A program made the translations under genes and the position numbers. A model generated the notes under the pieces. That model made no database searches and was not told the origin of the DNA. It saw nothing but the letters and a program-made list of their open reading frames with translations. A stretch of DNA of 62,729 bases from Paenibacillus_AK sp041641375 (GTDB lineage: Bacteria; Bacillota; Bacilli; Paenibacillales; YIM-B00363), in contig JBEPYM010000005.1 in the NCBI GenBank assembly GCA_041641375.1, positions 1-62,729 of the forward strand, given 5' to 3'. This document shows, one piece after another, positions 7,912-15,322 of this stretch (positions are counted from its first letter, which is position 1; every line of letters begins with the position of its first letter).

Positions 7912-9261
7912 CTACGCTTGATCGTTGACGAAGAACAGCTTCCCTGCCGATCGCTTGAGCAGCATCCACCAGCTCGCTTTGTCAATCTTGGCCGGTGACT
8001 CAATCGGGAATTCCTTGATCACCTGATCACCCTTGTAAACGACAAGCTTACCGATCGGCTGTCCATATTGAATCGGTGCCTTGAGGGTTGGCTCGATTTG
8101 CAGCTCATGGCGGACATCCTTCACTCCGTCGCCTTTTTTGATCAGAATACTGTAGGGATGCTTCGCCTTCAGCTCCAATTTGGCAAGCTGCCCCTTCTCA
8201 ATGGAAACCGTTCCAATCGGGTCGCCTTCCTTGAGAATCGGCAGGTTAGCGTATTGTGAGAACGCGTAATCGAACAGACGGGTAACCTCTGCATTTCGCG
8301 TCTTTACATCGGGTTCCCCCATCACAACGGCGATAATCCGGAAGCCGTCGCGTTTCGCTGTAGCCGTGAGACAATATTTTGCTTCGCTGGTGTAGCCTGT
8401 TTTCAGACCGTCCGCTCCAGAATAGAAACGCACCAGCTTGTTTGTATTTACGAGCCAGAATGGCTTATCCGAGTTTTGTCTCAAATAATCCTGGTATTGC
8501 CCAGTAAACTTCGTAATTTCCGAATGCTTCAGCAGCTCGCGGGACATCGTCGCAATATCGCGTGCGGACGAATAATGTCCCTCGACCGGCAAGCCATTCG
8601 TATTCTTAAACTGGGTGTCTGTCAGGCCCAGCGCTTTGGCACGATCGTTCATCATTTGAACGAACGCCTCCTCCGAGCCGGCAATCTTCTCCGCCATCGC
8701 CACGGAAGCGTCGTTGCCCGATGCCATCGCAATCCCTTTAAGCATCTCCTCGACGGTCATTTCTTCGCCCGGCTCCAGAAAAATTTGCGAGCCTCCCATG
8801 GAAGCTGCATATTCACTGGTTCGCACCTTGTCCGACATTTTGATCTTCCCTTGATCGATCGCTTCCATGATGAGCAGCATCGTCATGACCTTGGTGATAC
8901 TCGCAGGCGCAAGCCGATCATTCGAATTTTTGTCAAACATGATCGTTCCGGTATCCGCATCGATCAAAATTGCAGATCGCGCGCCCGGCGCAAGATCAAC
9001 CGCGGCTGCCGGCTGCTGCGGCTGTGCTGGCTGTTGCTGTGCTGGCTGTTGCTGTGCTGGCTGTTGCTGTGCTGGCTGTTGCTGGCCTTGCTGTTGCGTC
9101 GTCGGCTGCACTTGCTGTTGCTGGCCTTGCTGTTGCATCGTCGGCTGCACTTGCTGTTGCTTACCTTGCTGTTCCGGCACAGCGATTGCGGCCGCCGGAA
9201 AGCCAAAGCATACGATTGCGATCATAAGAAACATAATCAAATAGCGCTTGCTGTTTGTCAT
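7912..9261 (-). CDS. dacF: D-alanyl-D-alanine carboxypeptidase, DacF-type, with long Gln/Pro linker
   Basis: About 449 residues from the ATG at 9261, which has AAGGAGG upstream. A signal peptide (about residues 5-27) is followed by a Gln/Pro/Ala-rich linker to about residue 87, then a penicillin-binding type-5 domain with the three motifs Ser121-Ile-Thr-Lys124, SGN at 181-183 and KTG at 287-289, and a C-terminal beta domain with an amphipathic end. It removes the terminal D-Ala from peptidoglycan pentapeptides and thereby limits cross-linking, in spores mainly of the cortex. The position before spoIIAA is that of B. subtilis dacF. The repeated linker is unusual and is encoded by tandem DNA repeats. 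Confidence 0.93.
   Translation of the reverse strand: MTNSKRYLIMFLMIAIVCFGFPAAAIAVPEQQGKQQQVQPTMQQQGQQQQVQPTTQQQGQQQPAQQQPAQQQPAQQQPAQPQQPAAAVDLAPGARSAILIDADTGTIMFDKNSNDRLAPASITKVMTMLLIMEAIDQGKIKMSDKVRTSEYAASMGGSQIFLEPGEEMTVEEMLKGIAMASGNDASVAMAEKIAGSEEAFVQMMNDRAKALGLTDTQFKNTNGLPVEGHYSSARDIATMSRELLKHSEITKFTGQYQDYLRQNSDKPFWLVNTNKLVRFYSGADGLKTGYTSEAKYCLTATAKRDGFRIIAVVMGEPDVKTRNAEVTRLFDYAFSQYANLPILKEGDPIGTVSIEKGQLAKLELKAKHPYSILIKKGDGVKDVRHELQIEPTLKAPIQYGQPIGKLVVYKGDQVIKEFPIESPAKIDKASWWMLLKRSAGKLFFVNDQA
9021..9080. repeat. Four perfect 15-bp tandem repeats in the dacF linker
   Basis: Four identical copies of gctgtgctggctgtt lie end to end. On the minus strand each encodes five residues built from Gln-Gln-Gln-Pro-Ala. 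The perfect identity suggests recent slippage, and copy number changes would keep the frame. Confidence 0.95.
9084..9161. repeat. Two 39-bp tandem repeats in the dacF linker
   Basis: Positions 9084-9122 and 9123-9161 differ at one base. Each encodes 13 residues of the Gln-rich linker (QQQGQQQQVQPT plus one variable residue). Part of a third copy follows. Confidence 0.92.
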
Positions 9262-9313
9262 GTATAGGTTCCTCCTTGAGCAAATGGAAAATGCTGCTTG
9301 TCTCTTCTTACCC

Positions 9314-9342
9314 ATTGTTGACGAGATCAACACAAATTAAAC
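9314..9342 (-). promoter_or_regulatory. Sigma-F type promoter of dacF
   Basis: On the minus strand GTTTA (9342-9338) matches the sigma-F -35 GYWTA, and GTCAACAAT (9322-9314) fits the -10 pattern GgnrAnAnT except at the second position. The spacer is 15 bases, the family value. The expected transcript start is about 46 bases before the dacF ATG. B. subtilis dacF is a known sigma-F gene. Confidence 0.65.
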
Positions 9343-9459
9343 CGTTTGTCATGAAAACCCCCATTATTTGTTACAGGAATGAAATCTTGATTTCATCTTC
9401 TCTTAATGTTTCTCCCCTATACTGATCTCGACCCCCTTTTTTGATATAGCAACACTTTA

Positions 9460-9491
9460 AGGCCCGCAGCGGTAACCCCGCCAGCGGGCCT
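9460..9491. terminator. Hairpin in the dacF upstream intergenic region
   Basis: AGGCCCGC (9460-9467) pairs with GCGGGCCT (9484-9491), with further CGG/CCG pairing inside. CTCTTTCTGTC follows on the plus strand. No gene clearly ends here, so it may be a relic terminator or may end transcripts coming from the transposase-like gene. Confidence 0.5.
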
Positions 9492-9549
9492 CTTTCTGTC
9501 ATTCCTGGACATCCACATACCTTATGTTTCTATCCACCCCTGCCCTAAA

Positions 9550-9651
9550 CAACGAATTTATCCTGTATCCCCATTAATCCGCTCTTGCTTCAAATTCCAA
9601 CAATGAATTTATCCTTTATCCAAATTAATTCGCTCTTGCATCAGATTCCAA
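9550..9651. repeat. 51-bp tandem duplication
   Basis: Positions 9550-9600 and 9601-9651 are two diverged copies of a 51-bp unit. Each contains a version of the sequence TTTATCCTGTATCCCCATTA followed by TCGCTCTTGC or a near variant. It is intergenic and has no coding signal. The same TATCCCC...TCCGC core reappears in the last 200 bases of the window. Confidence 0.85.
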
Positions 9652-9652
9652 G

Positions 9653-9706
9653 TTTTGCAATCCCACTTACAATCTCACATTTTGCAATCCCACTTGCAAT
9701 CTCACA
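9653..9706. repeat. 27-bp tandem duplication
   Basis: Two adjacent 27-bp copies (9653-9679 and 9680-9706) that start ttttgcaatcccactt and differ by one base. They lie between the 51-bp duplication and the 12-bp array, so three tandem structures occur within 600 bases. Confidence 0.88.
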
Positions 9707-9875
9707 AAACATCCATTTATCTCATATCCCAAATTATCCGGTTACTAACCATACCCTTATAACAGCTATCAATATTCGAATGATAAACTGTAGTCCAGCA
9801 TCACGCATTTTCTTTGTATCCCCATTTTACCTGTACACATCTATGTACCATGTACTATGCCGTGTATTATGCATG

Positions 9876-10127
9876 TTCTATGCCTCGTTCTATACCTCGT
9901 TCTATGCCTCGTTCTATGCCTCGTTCTATGCCTCGTTCTATGCCTCGTTCTATGCCTCATTCTATGCCTCGTTCTATGCCTCGTTCTATGCCTCATTCTA
10001 TGCCTCATTCTATGCCTCGTTCTATGCCTCATTCTATGCCTCATTCTATGCCTCGTTCTGTGGCTCGTTCTATGCCTCGTTCTATACCTCGTTCTATACC
10101 TCGTTCTATACCTCGTTCTATGCCGTG
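9876..10127. repeat. 12-bp tandem repeat array, 21 units
   Basis: Twenty-one consecutive units of ttctatgcctcg fill 252 bases, with degenerate partial units on both sides. Variants are the final G to A (several units), tatacc in place of tatgcc (units 2 and 18-20) and one unit with tgtggctcg. Because the unit is a multiple of three and has no stop codon, all three plus-strand frames and one or more minus-strand frames stay open and produce artificial repetitive proteins such as (SMPR)n. No ribosome binding site or family resemblance supports translation. The array lies between dacF and the transposase-like gene. Confidence 0.97.
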
Positions 10128-10267
10128 TCTTATGCCGTTATTTAAACTGTATCCCGAATGAACCGCTTACGACCGGCGTTCAAAACCGAATAACGCTTAC
10201 CCGATTCACTTATTTTCTTCTGTATCCCCAATTTACAGCTTCAATTGATGGTGTAGAGTTTGCCATA

Positions 10268-11158
10268 TCACCAAAATCGTCTGTACGCAGTGATTTGGTT
10301 GTATGGGGTAGCCTTCGTCAAAGTACATCGCTTGATCAAAGCTTCGAACAACGAGAGTCCGCTTCGCACCGCGCTTTCCCGGAAGCAGAACTCATCCAAA
10401 TAAGACTGGAGATGCTTTCTTCCAATCCCCTTAAAAATACGGCAAATGGAAGCATGAGCATCCATCGCATGCTTCTTCAACCCCATATATCCTCTGACAT
10501 AGGCAGCTAATCGATCCGATCGCTTGACGTTGGTTTGGATATGATGTTCATCTGTATGTTGCTCAACAAAGTCGTCAAGAGCTTCTTCCCTTAATTGATA
10601 CGTACCCTCCTGAACAAGATCGCGATCGACTAGCTTCACCTTGATCGTGACGGGGTCAGCACCGGGTTCAGGGGCTGCGGTTCCAACAATAACCGGCAAT
10701 TCTTTCTTGTGTAGTCCATAAATCCAGAACAGCTGCAAATTATAGAGAGCCCCGCTCACAAGAACGTGACCGGTAAGCGGATGTTTCTCATCGGATTCGC
10801 TGATGGCGCGGCGGATTTTGGCAGCGATCGTCCAGGCTGTCTTGTACGTAACGGAAAGGTGGTCCTTCAGCACCTTCGAGCTGCATCCCTTACCCACGTA
10901 AAAAAGCGCGAGAAACCACTTTCGCAAGCTTGTGCTGCTATGCTCCATCAAAGTACCCACGATTAATGACTCCTGATAATGACAGGAGGCGCACTGAAAG
11001 GTAGGCTTCTTCCTCGAACGGAGACGGTAGCCCGTGGTATGCCCGCACTGAGAACAACGAAAGCCCTCCGGCCACTTATACCTCATGAGTGCTTCAATAC
11101 AAGCATGCTCATCCGGAAAATATCGATCAAACGTCGCAATTGAATCGATATCATGCAT
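10268..11158 (-). CDS. IS1595-like transposase homologue, catalytic residues apparently lost
   Basis: 296 residues from the ATG at 11158, eight bases after GGAGGTGG. The N-terminal part is the transposase zinc-ribbon domain of IS1595/IS1016 elements (FPDEHACIEALMRYKWPEGF, then two Cys pairs CSQC and CASC), followed by the helix-turn-helix-like KDHLSVTYKTAWTIAAKIRRA and an ISXO2-like RNase-H region. Family members carry VxVDETY, a TD pair and an HxN motif as catalytic DDE/N residues. Here the corresponding stretches read HVLVSGALY, QTNVKRSD and MDAHASICRIF, so the acidic residues appear replaced. No terminal inverted repeats or target duplication were found. The frame is full length. It may be a domesticated DNA-binding protein; function unknown. 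Confidence 0.75.
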   Translation of the reverse strand: MHDIDSIATFDRYFPDEHACIEALMRYKWPEGFRCSQCGHTTGYRLRSRKKPTFQCASCHYQESLIVGTLMEHSSTSLRKWFLALFYVGKGCSSKVLKDHLSVTYKTAWTIAAKIRRAISESDEKHPLTGHVLVSGALYNLQLFWIYGLHKKELPVIVGTAAPEPGADPVTIKVKLVDRDLVQEGTYQLREEALDDFVEQHTDEHHIQTNVKRSDRLAAYVRGYMGLKKHAMDAHASICRIFKGIGRKHLQSYLDEFCFRESAVRSGLSLFEALIKRCTLTKATPYNQITAYRRFW

Positions 11159-11190
11159 ACAACGACCCACCTCCATCATCCATTTCCTGA

Positions 11191-11219
11191 ATTATATCGA
11201 ACATTTGTTCTATCTACAA
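11191..11219 (-). promoter_or_regulatory. Sigma-A type promoter with a LexA-like box in its spacer
   Basis: On the minus strand TTGTAG (11219-11214) and TATAAT (11196-11191) are 17 bases apart. The spacer holds, on the plus strand, CGAACATTTGTTCT (11198-11211). This matches the Gram-positive LexA/DinR consensus CGAACRNRYGTTYG at 12 of 14 positions. A further half site CGAAC begins near 11221. The start codon of the transposase-like gene lies about 35 bases downstream. The arrangement is that of an SOS-repressed promoter; regulation itself is inferred. Confidence 0.6.
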
Positions 11220-11817
11220 GCGAACATATTGTAAATTTCACTTTTGATACAAGGGAAAAGTCGTGTCTTCCCGCCCGAACATAAGCTCATTAATACCTGA
11301 TTAAATGGGATACCACATAAATGAATCAAAGCACATGTGGCTATGCTGCTGTTATGATTGGGTTATTATTCCATAAAACCCATTAGTATAGGAGCGAAGG
11401 TTAGCTGCTGTGTTACTCCCATCTCGTCTTTTGATGCAATTAACATGGGATAAGCCAAACTTGGCAGGAAAGAGACAGCGGACCGGCCCCCACGACGTGT
11501 AAGTAGCAAACGCAAAACAACGGTCGATTGAATTGGATACGAACAAGCTGAATTTTGGGGATAGCTTATAAATTGAGTTAAAAGCAGGCTTCTAACTATA
11601 TGGACGGTTAGTGTGGTTGGGTTCTATATGGAGGGATAGCGTGGCTAGGTTCTGGGCAGGGCTTGGGTTCTGGGCAGGATATGGCATGGTACTTAGCAAA
11701 ATGATTCAGTTGCCGTGTGGCTGGATGAGCATCAGGCAGCCCCGTTGCCAATAATTTTCGGGATACCGCAGTAAGTACGGGCGGTCTCTCAATCAACGGG
11801 GCTGGTTACACTGTGTT
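11220..11817. other. Gene-poor region between the transposase-like gene and pdp
   Basis: No convincing gene. A short minus-strand frame of 64 codons (11352-11546) has no recognisable product. A near-direct repeat of gggttctgggcagg occurs around 11649-11680. CAGCCCCGTTG (11737-11747) and CAACGGGGCTG (11794-11804) form an 11-bp inverted repeat 46 bases apart, directly after the pdp stop codon, and could be a terminator stem with a long loop. Confidence 0.6.
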
Positions 11818-13161
11818 TTAGGCGAACCGCTCGACGCCGTCTTTGGTTACGATGGCATATAATAGTGGCAGTGGCGCAACGGGCTCTGCTGCCAGCAGGA
11901 TTGCGCTGCGAACGCGCGTCGCGGCTTCAGCGGCAGATGCCGGGATGTTCGTATGAAGCTCGGCGATCGGCTCACCTTGCCGGACCGGGTCGCCTACGCG
12001 TTTCAGCAGGCGGATCCCGACGGCCAGGTCGATGACGGATTCTTTCGTCGCACGACCCGCCCCGAGCAGCATAGCGGCTGTGCCCAGCTCCTCCGCGATC
12101 ATACGGCTGACATAGCCGTCACGATCCGCTTCCACAAGAACGGTGGAGCCTGCTTGCGGGAGTAGGCCTGGGTCGTCGACGACACGCCCGTCTCCGCCTT
12201 GCGCCTCGGCAAATTGACGGAAGCGTTCCAGTGCCGCCCCATTGCTCACAAGCTCACGCAGGATCTCCGCACCTTGCTCTGCCGTATCCGCTTTACCACC
12301 GAGGACCAGCATCTGCGCGCCCAGCAGCAGCGACAGCTCGAAGAGTGGCGTACCTGCTCCGGATCTCACAGGCGCAATCTTCAAGGTTTCTATCGCTTCT
12401 CGCACCTCAAGCGCATTGCCGATCGAGGAGCCAAGCGGCTGATCCATATCGCTGATAATTGCAATCGTCGATCTACCGACATCATTCCCGATTCGCACCA
12501 TTGCTTCCGCAAGCTTGATGGAATCGTCGAGCGATTTCATAAAGGCTCCATTGCCCGTCTTCACGTCCAATACGATTGCATCGGCCCCGGAAGCGATTTT
12601 TTTGCTCATAATGGAAGAGGCAATGAGCGGAATCGAATCGACGGTTGCCGTTACATCCCGCAGGGCGTATAGCTTTTTGTCGGCAGGTGTGATGTTACCG
12701 GACTGCCCGATAACGGCAAGACCGATCCGATTTACCTGGTTCATAAACTCTTCCCCGGTCAACTCCACGCGAAAGCCCGGAATCGCCTCCAGCTTATCGA
12801 TTGTACCTCCCGTATGGCCAAGCCCGCGTCCGGACATCTTGGCGACCGGGACTCCTGCCGCGGCAACGAGCGGAGCGAGCACCAGCGTTGTCGTATCTGC
12901 TACGCCTCCGGTGCTGTGTTTATCCACTTTCACGCCTAGTATCCCGCTCAGATCGATACGGTCGCCTGAATCCGCCATCGCGAGCGTCAGCTCGGCCGTC
13001 TCCGCTGCACTCATGCCTTGATAATAGACCGCCATTGCCCAGGCAGCCATTTGATAATCGGGAATGTCTCCCCGGACATAACCTTGTATAAAATAACGAA
13101 TCTCAGCTGCACTCAGCTCTCCGCCATCCCGCTTTTTGCGAATCAAATCTACTGTTCTCAT
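11818..13161 (-). CDS. pdp: Pyrimidine-nucleoside phosphorylase
   Basis: 447 residues, the usual length for Pdp/DeoA. It splits uridine or thymidine with phosphate to base and (deoxy)ribose 1-phosphate. The family signature lies in VAKMSGRGLGHTGGTIDKLE, with the phosphate-binding VDKHSTGGVAD segment before it and DVKTGNGAFM after it. Together with the two purine nucleoside phosphorylases and deoB in the same direction it forms a nucleoside salvage set: the released sugar 1-phosphate is the substrate of DeoB. The set is interrupted here by sodC and a response regulator gene. Confidence 0.95.
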   Translation of the reverse strand: MRTVDLIRKKRDGGELSAAEIRYFIQGYVRGDIPDYQMAAWAMAVYYQGMSAAETAELTLAMADSGDRIDLSGILGVKVDKHSTGGVADTTTLVLAPLVAAAGVPVAKMSGRGLGHTGGTIDKLEAIPGFRVELTGEEFMNQVNRIGLAVIGQSGNITPADKKLYALRDVTATVDSIPLIASSIMSKKIASGADAIVLDVKTGNGAFMKSLDDSIKLAEAMVRIGNDVGRSTIAIISDMDQPLGSSIGNALEVREAIETLKIAPVRSGAGTPLFELSLLLGAQMLVLGGKADTAEQGAEILRELVSNGAALERFRQFAEAQGGDGRVVDDPGLLPQAGSTVLVEADRDGYVSRMIAEELGTAAMLLGAGRATKESVIDLAVGIRLLKRVGDPVRQGEPIAELHTNIPASAAEAATRVRSAILLAAEPVAPLPLLYAIVTKDGVERFA

Positions 13162-13229
13162 CTTGCACGCACCTCGATTGTTGTACGGATTGTTGCCTTT
13201 ATCGTATCACGATCCCGCACCGAAAGACA

Positions 13230-13271
13230 AAAAAAGCCGAACCGCCGCATCCGGCAAGAGTCCGACTTTTT
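13230..13271 (-). terminator. Terminator downstream of the superoxide dismutase gene
   Basis: On the minus strand a GTCGGA.../...TTCGGC stem with G-U pairs and an inner GCCG/CGGC helix is followed by a run of seven T. It lies between the sodC stop at 13291 and the pdp start. Confidence 0.7.
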
Positions 13272-13290
13272 TCGCACATCGATGATCCGC

Positions 13291-13872
13291 TTATTTCACA
13301 ACTCCACATGCGATCCGATCTCCTGCACGTCCGGCAGGCTCGCTGTAATAGTCGTCCGGCATATCATGAATGACTAACGCGGTTCCCCCCGGCTTCAGCA
13401 AGGAATTCGGCTTGCCCTTCTGCAGGGTAACCTGCTTGGCAAGCACCTCCGCCTTGACCGAGCCGTCCGCATTGACTCGAAGATTCGGCAAATCGCCAGC
13501 GTGGTAGCCCTTCGGATCGTCAAACCCGTGCTGCTTCGCGGTCGGATTAAAGTGTTCCCCCGCGCTCTTGAAATCTGGCGGTGTGCATGCCCCCAGCTCA
13601 TGAATGTGAAAACCATGCAGCCCTGGCCGCAAGCCGGTTGCTTCCACGCGAATCAGGACACCTTGCGGTGTTTCTGTCAGTAGAGCAGCCCCCAGCTTTT
13701 TGCCCTCCGTGTTCAACAAGTCTGCTTTTACCGCACCTCCAGGGTGAGCCTGGACCGCTAAAATCGCCGATTCAATGGCCATCGCCGCTTCCATTTCCTG
13801 CTGCGGTCCGCAGCCCGAGCCAACCGATGCCAGCATTGCCAGCAAAATCGCCGCTACTTTTCTTTTTGCCAT
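13291..13872 (-). CDS. Cu/Zn superoxide dismutase family protein, secreted
   Basis: 193 residues from the ATG at 13872 with AAGGGGG upstream. A signal sequence (about residues 5-20) ends in GSGC, so it may be a lipoprotein, although the lipobox is not canonical. The SOD domain has every metal ligand expected: HIH (Cu), the bridging His in AGEHFNP, the Zn histidines in KQHGF and GYHAGD with its Asp, and the last Cu ligand in VIHDMPDDY. The disulphide cysteines (GACTPP and IACGVV) and the catalytic Arg before IACG are present. B. subtilis YojM is known to lack a Cu ligand, so this homologue could be enzymatically active outside the membrane. Confidence 0.9.
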   Translation of the reverse strand: MAKRKVAAILLAMLASVGSGCGPQQEMEAAMAIESAILAVQAHPGGAVKADLLNTEGKKLGAALLTETPQGVLIRVEATGLRPGLHGFHIHELGACTPPDFKSAGEHFNPTAKQHGFDDPKGYHAGDLPNLRVNADGSVKAEVLAKQVTLQKGKPNSLLKPGGTALVIHDMPDDYYSEPAGRAGDRIACGVVK

Positions 13873-13992
13873 GCCAAAAAGCCCCCTTATGCCCAAGAAT
13901 CGTGAAACTACCGAAACTGGCAGCTACACCTTCATTGTGCGCAATGGAGCTTGAAACTAATCCCTTACATCACAAAAACAGACTTGGTTCGT

Positions 13993-14355
13993 TTAACTGG
14001 CGGTCAGCCGGTCGAGCGCCTCCGAAAGTCGGTTCGGACTGACAGGCTTTACGATAAAATCGGTCGCCCCCGCACGTATCGCTTCTTTCACATGTACAGA
14101 CTCGCCTAATGCGCTGCAAATAATAATTTTCGCATCCGGATCGTAGCTGCGTATCGATTTGGCGGATTCGATACCGCCCATGTCCGGCATGACAATATCC
14201 ATCGTCACGACATCCGGCTTCAGCTGCCGATACAGCTTGACCGCTTCCGAACCGTTTTCCGCCTCGCCGACGATCGTGTGACCTTCATGCTCCAGCAGTG
14301 AACGCAAGGTCATTCGCATGAACGACGCATCATCTACAATTAGAATCGTTGCCAT
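13993..14355 (-). CDS. CheY-like single-domain response regulator
   Basis: 120 residues from the ATG at 14355. It is a receiver domain only: acidic pair Asp8-Asp9, phosphoacceptor Asp53 in VVTMDIVMPDMGG, a Ser in the switch position (IIICSALGES) and the Lys in DFIVKPVSP. There is no DNA-binding domain. In CheY/CheV-like systems such proteins bind a partner after phosphorylation. No chemotaxis or kinase gene adjoins it; an orphan sensor kinase lies 18 kb away, but no link can be shown. The ATG of a MQGAIGG extension at 14376 is an alternative start. Confidence 0.88.
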   Translation of the reverse strand: MATILIVDDASFMRMTLRSLLEHEGHTIVGEAENGSEAVKLYRQLKPDVVTMDIVMPDMGGIESAKSIRSYDPDAKIIICSALGESVHVKEAIRAGATDFIVKPVSPNRLSEALDRLTAS

Positions 14356-14476
14356 TCCGCCTATCGCCCCCTGCATCTCGAATGATTTTCTTTTATGATA
14401 CAGGAGACTGGCGAAATTGAGAATCAAACCCAAATGAACAATTATCAAATCGAGGGGCTCATCCTGTAACGCGAAT

Positions 14477-15307
14477 TTACAGCTGCACCTCACGGACGAA
14501 CGAACGGACGAGCGCGATAAACTTCGGCTTGGTCCGCTCGGCGGTCGCCATGACCTGCTCATGGGTAAGCGGCTCCAGCTCCTCGCCGATCGCCATATCG
14601 GTGATGCAGGAAATACCGAGCACGCGCAAGCCGCAATGTCGAGCCGCAATTGTCTCGGCTACGGTGGACATGCCGATGGCGTCTCCGCCGATACGGGCCA
14701 GCATCGTCAGCTCAGACGGCGTCATATACGCCGGTCCGCTGATGCCGCAATAGACACCCTCCTGCAGCCGCAAACCGTCCACCTTCTCCGCGAGCCGCAG
14801 CGCAAGCTCCCCCAGCTCCCGGTCGTAGGCTTGCGACATATCGGGGAAACGCGGTCCTAGCTCCGGCTCGTTCGCCCCGATCAACGGATTGGCTCCGGTC
14901 ATGTTAATATGATCCCGGATCAGCATCAAATCGCCTGCCTCGAATGCGCGATTCATGCCGCCGCATGCGTTCGTTACAACAACGGCCTTCACGCCAAGCA
15001 GCTTCATCGCATAGACGGGCAACACAACGGTCCGCATCGAATATCCTTCATAGAAGTGAAAGCGCCCCTGCATCGCGATAACCGTCTTGCCCTCCAGCTC
15101 ACCGACTGCGAAGCGGCCGGCATGGCCTTCCACCGTCGACACCGGAAAATGGGGAATTTCACCATAATCAATGTACACCGGTTTTTCAATCTGATTCGCA
15201 AGCTCGCCGAGTCCCGAGCCCAGAATCATGCCCAGCTCAGGCAGTTTGCCATTCAGCTTGCCGCGGATATAATCCGCCGCCGCTCTTACTTGCTCGATAT
15301 AGCTCAT
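14477..15307 (-). CDS. Purine-nucleoside phosphorylase, copy 1
   Basis: 276 residues, the trimeric PNP type (PunA/PupG family). It converts inosine or guanosine and deoxy forms with phosphate to base and sugar 1-phosphate. Motifs: GMILGSGLGELA (phosphate loop), FPVSTVEGHAGR, MQGRFHFYEGY, VVTNACGGMN and IGMSTVAETIAARH. The base-binding Glu and Asn positions (EGVYCGISGPAYMTPSE; GISCITDMA, where many PNPs have Asn) can be followed. It starts 15 bases after the stop of the second PNP gene, so both are in one operon after deoB. Confidence 0.92.
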   Translation of the reverse strand: MSYIEQVRAAADYIRGKLNGKLPELGMILGSGLGELANQIEKPVYIDYGEIPHFPVSTVEGHAGRFAVGELEGKTVIAMQGRFHFYEGYSMRTVVLPVYAMKLLGVKAVVVTNACGGMNRAFEAGDLMLIRDHINMTGANPLIGANEPELGPRFPDMSQAYDRELGELALRLAEKVDGLRLQEGVYCGISGPAYMTPSELTMLARIGGDAIGMSTVAETIAARHCGLRVLGISCITDMAIGEELEPLTHEQVMATAERTKPKFIALVRSFVREVQL

Positions 15308-15322
15308 GAACGAGTCCCCCTC

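Noticed and set aside
9876..10127. CRISPR array
   Set aside because: Units are contiguous and only 12 bases long, without unique spacers, and no cas gene is present.
9585..10510. Long plus- and minus-strand open frames across the 12-bp array, with proteins such as (SMPR)n, (FYAS)n and (RHRT)n
   Set aside because: The 12-bp unit has no stop in these frames and is a multiple of three, so open frames arise automatically. They lack ribosome binding sites and known domains.
10150..11260. Complete insertion sequence with terminal inverted repeats
   Set aside because: I compared the flanks of the transposase-like gene and found no matching inverted ends or target duplication.
14356..14649. Long N-terminal extension of the CheY-like protein
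   Set aside because: The extension crosses into the punA coding region, is Arg/Ser-rich and has no homology; the family starts at MATILIVDD.
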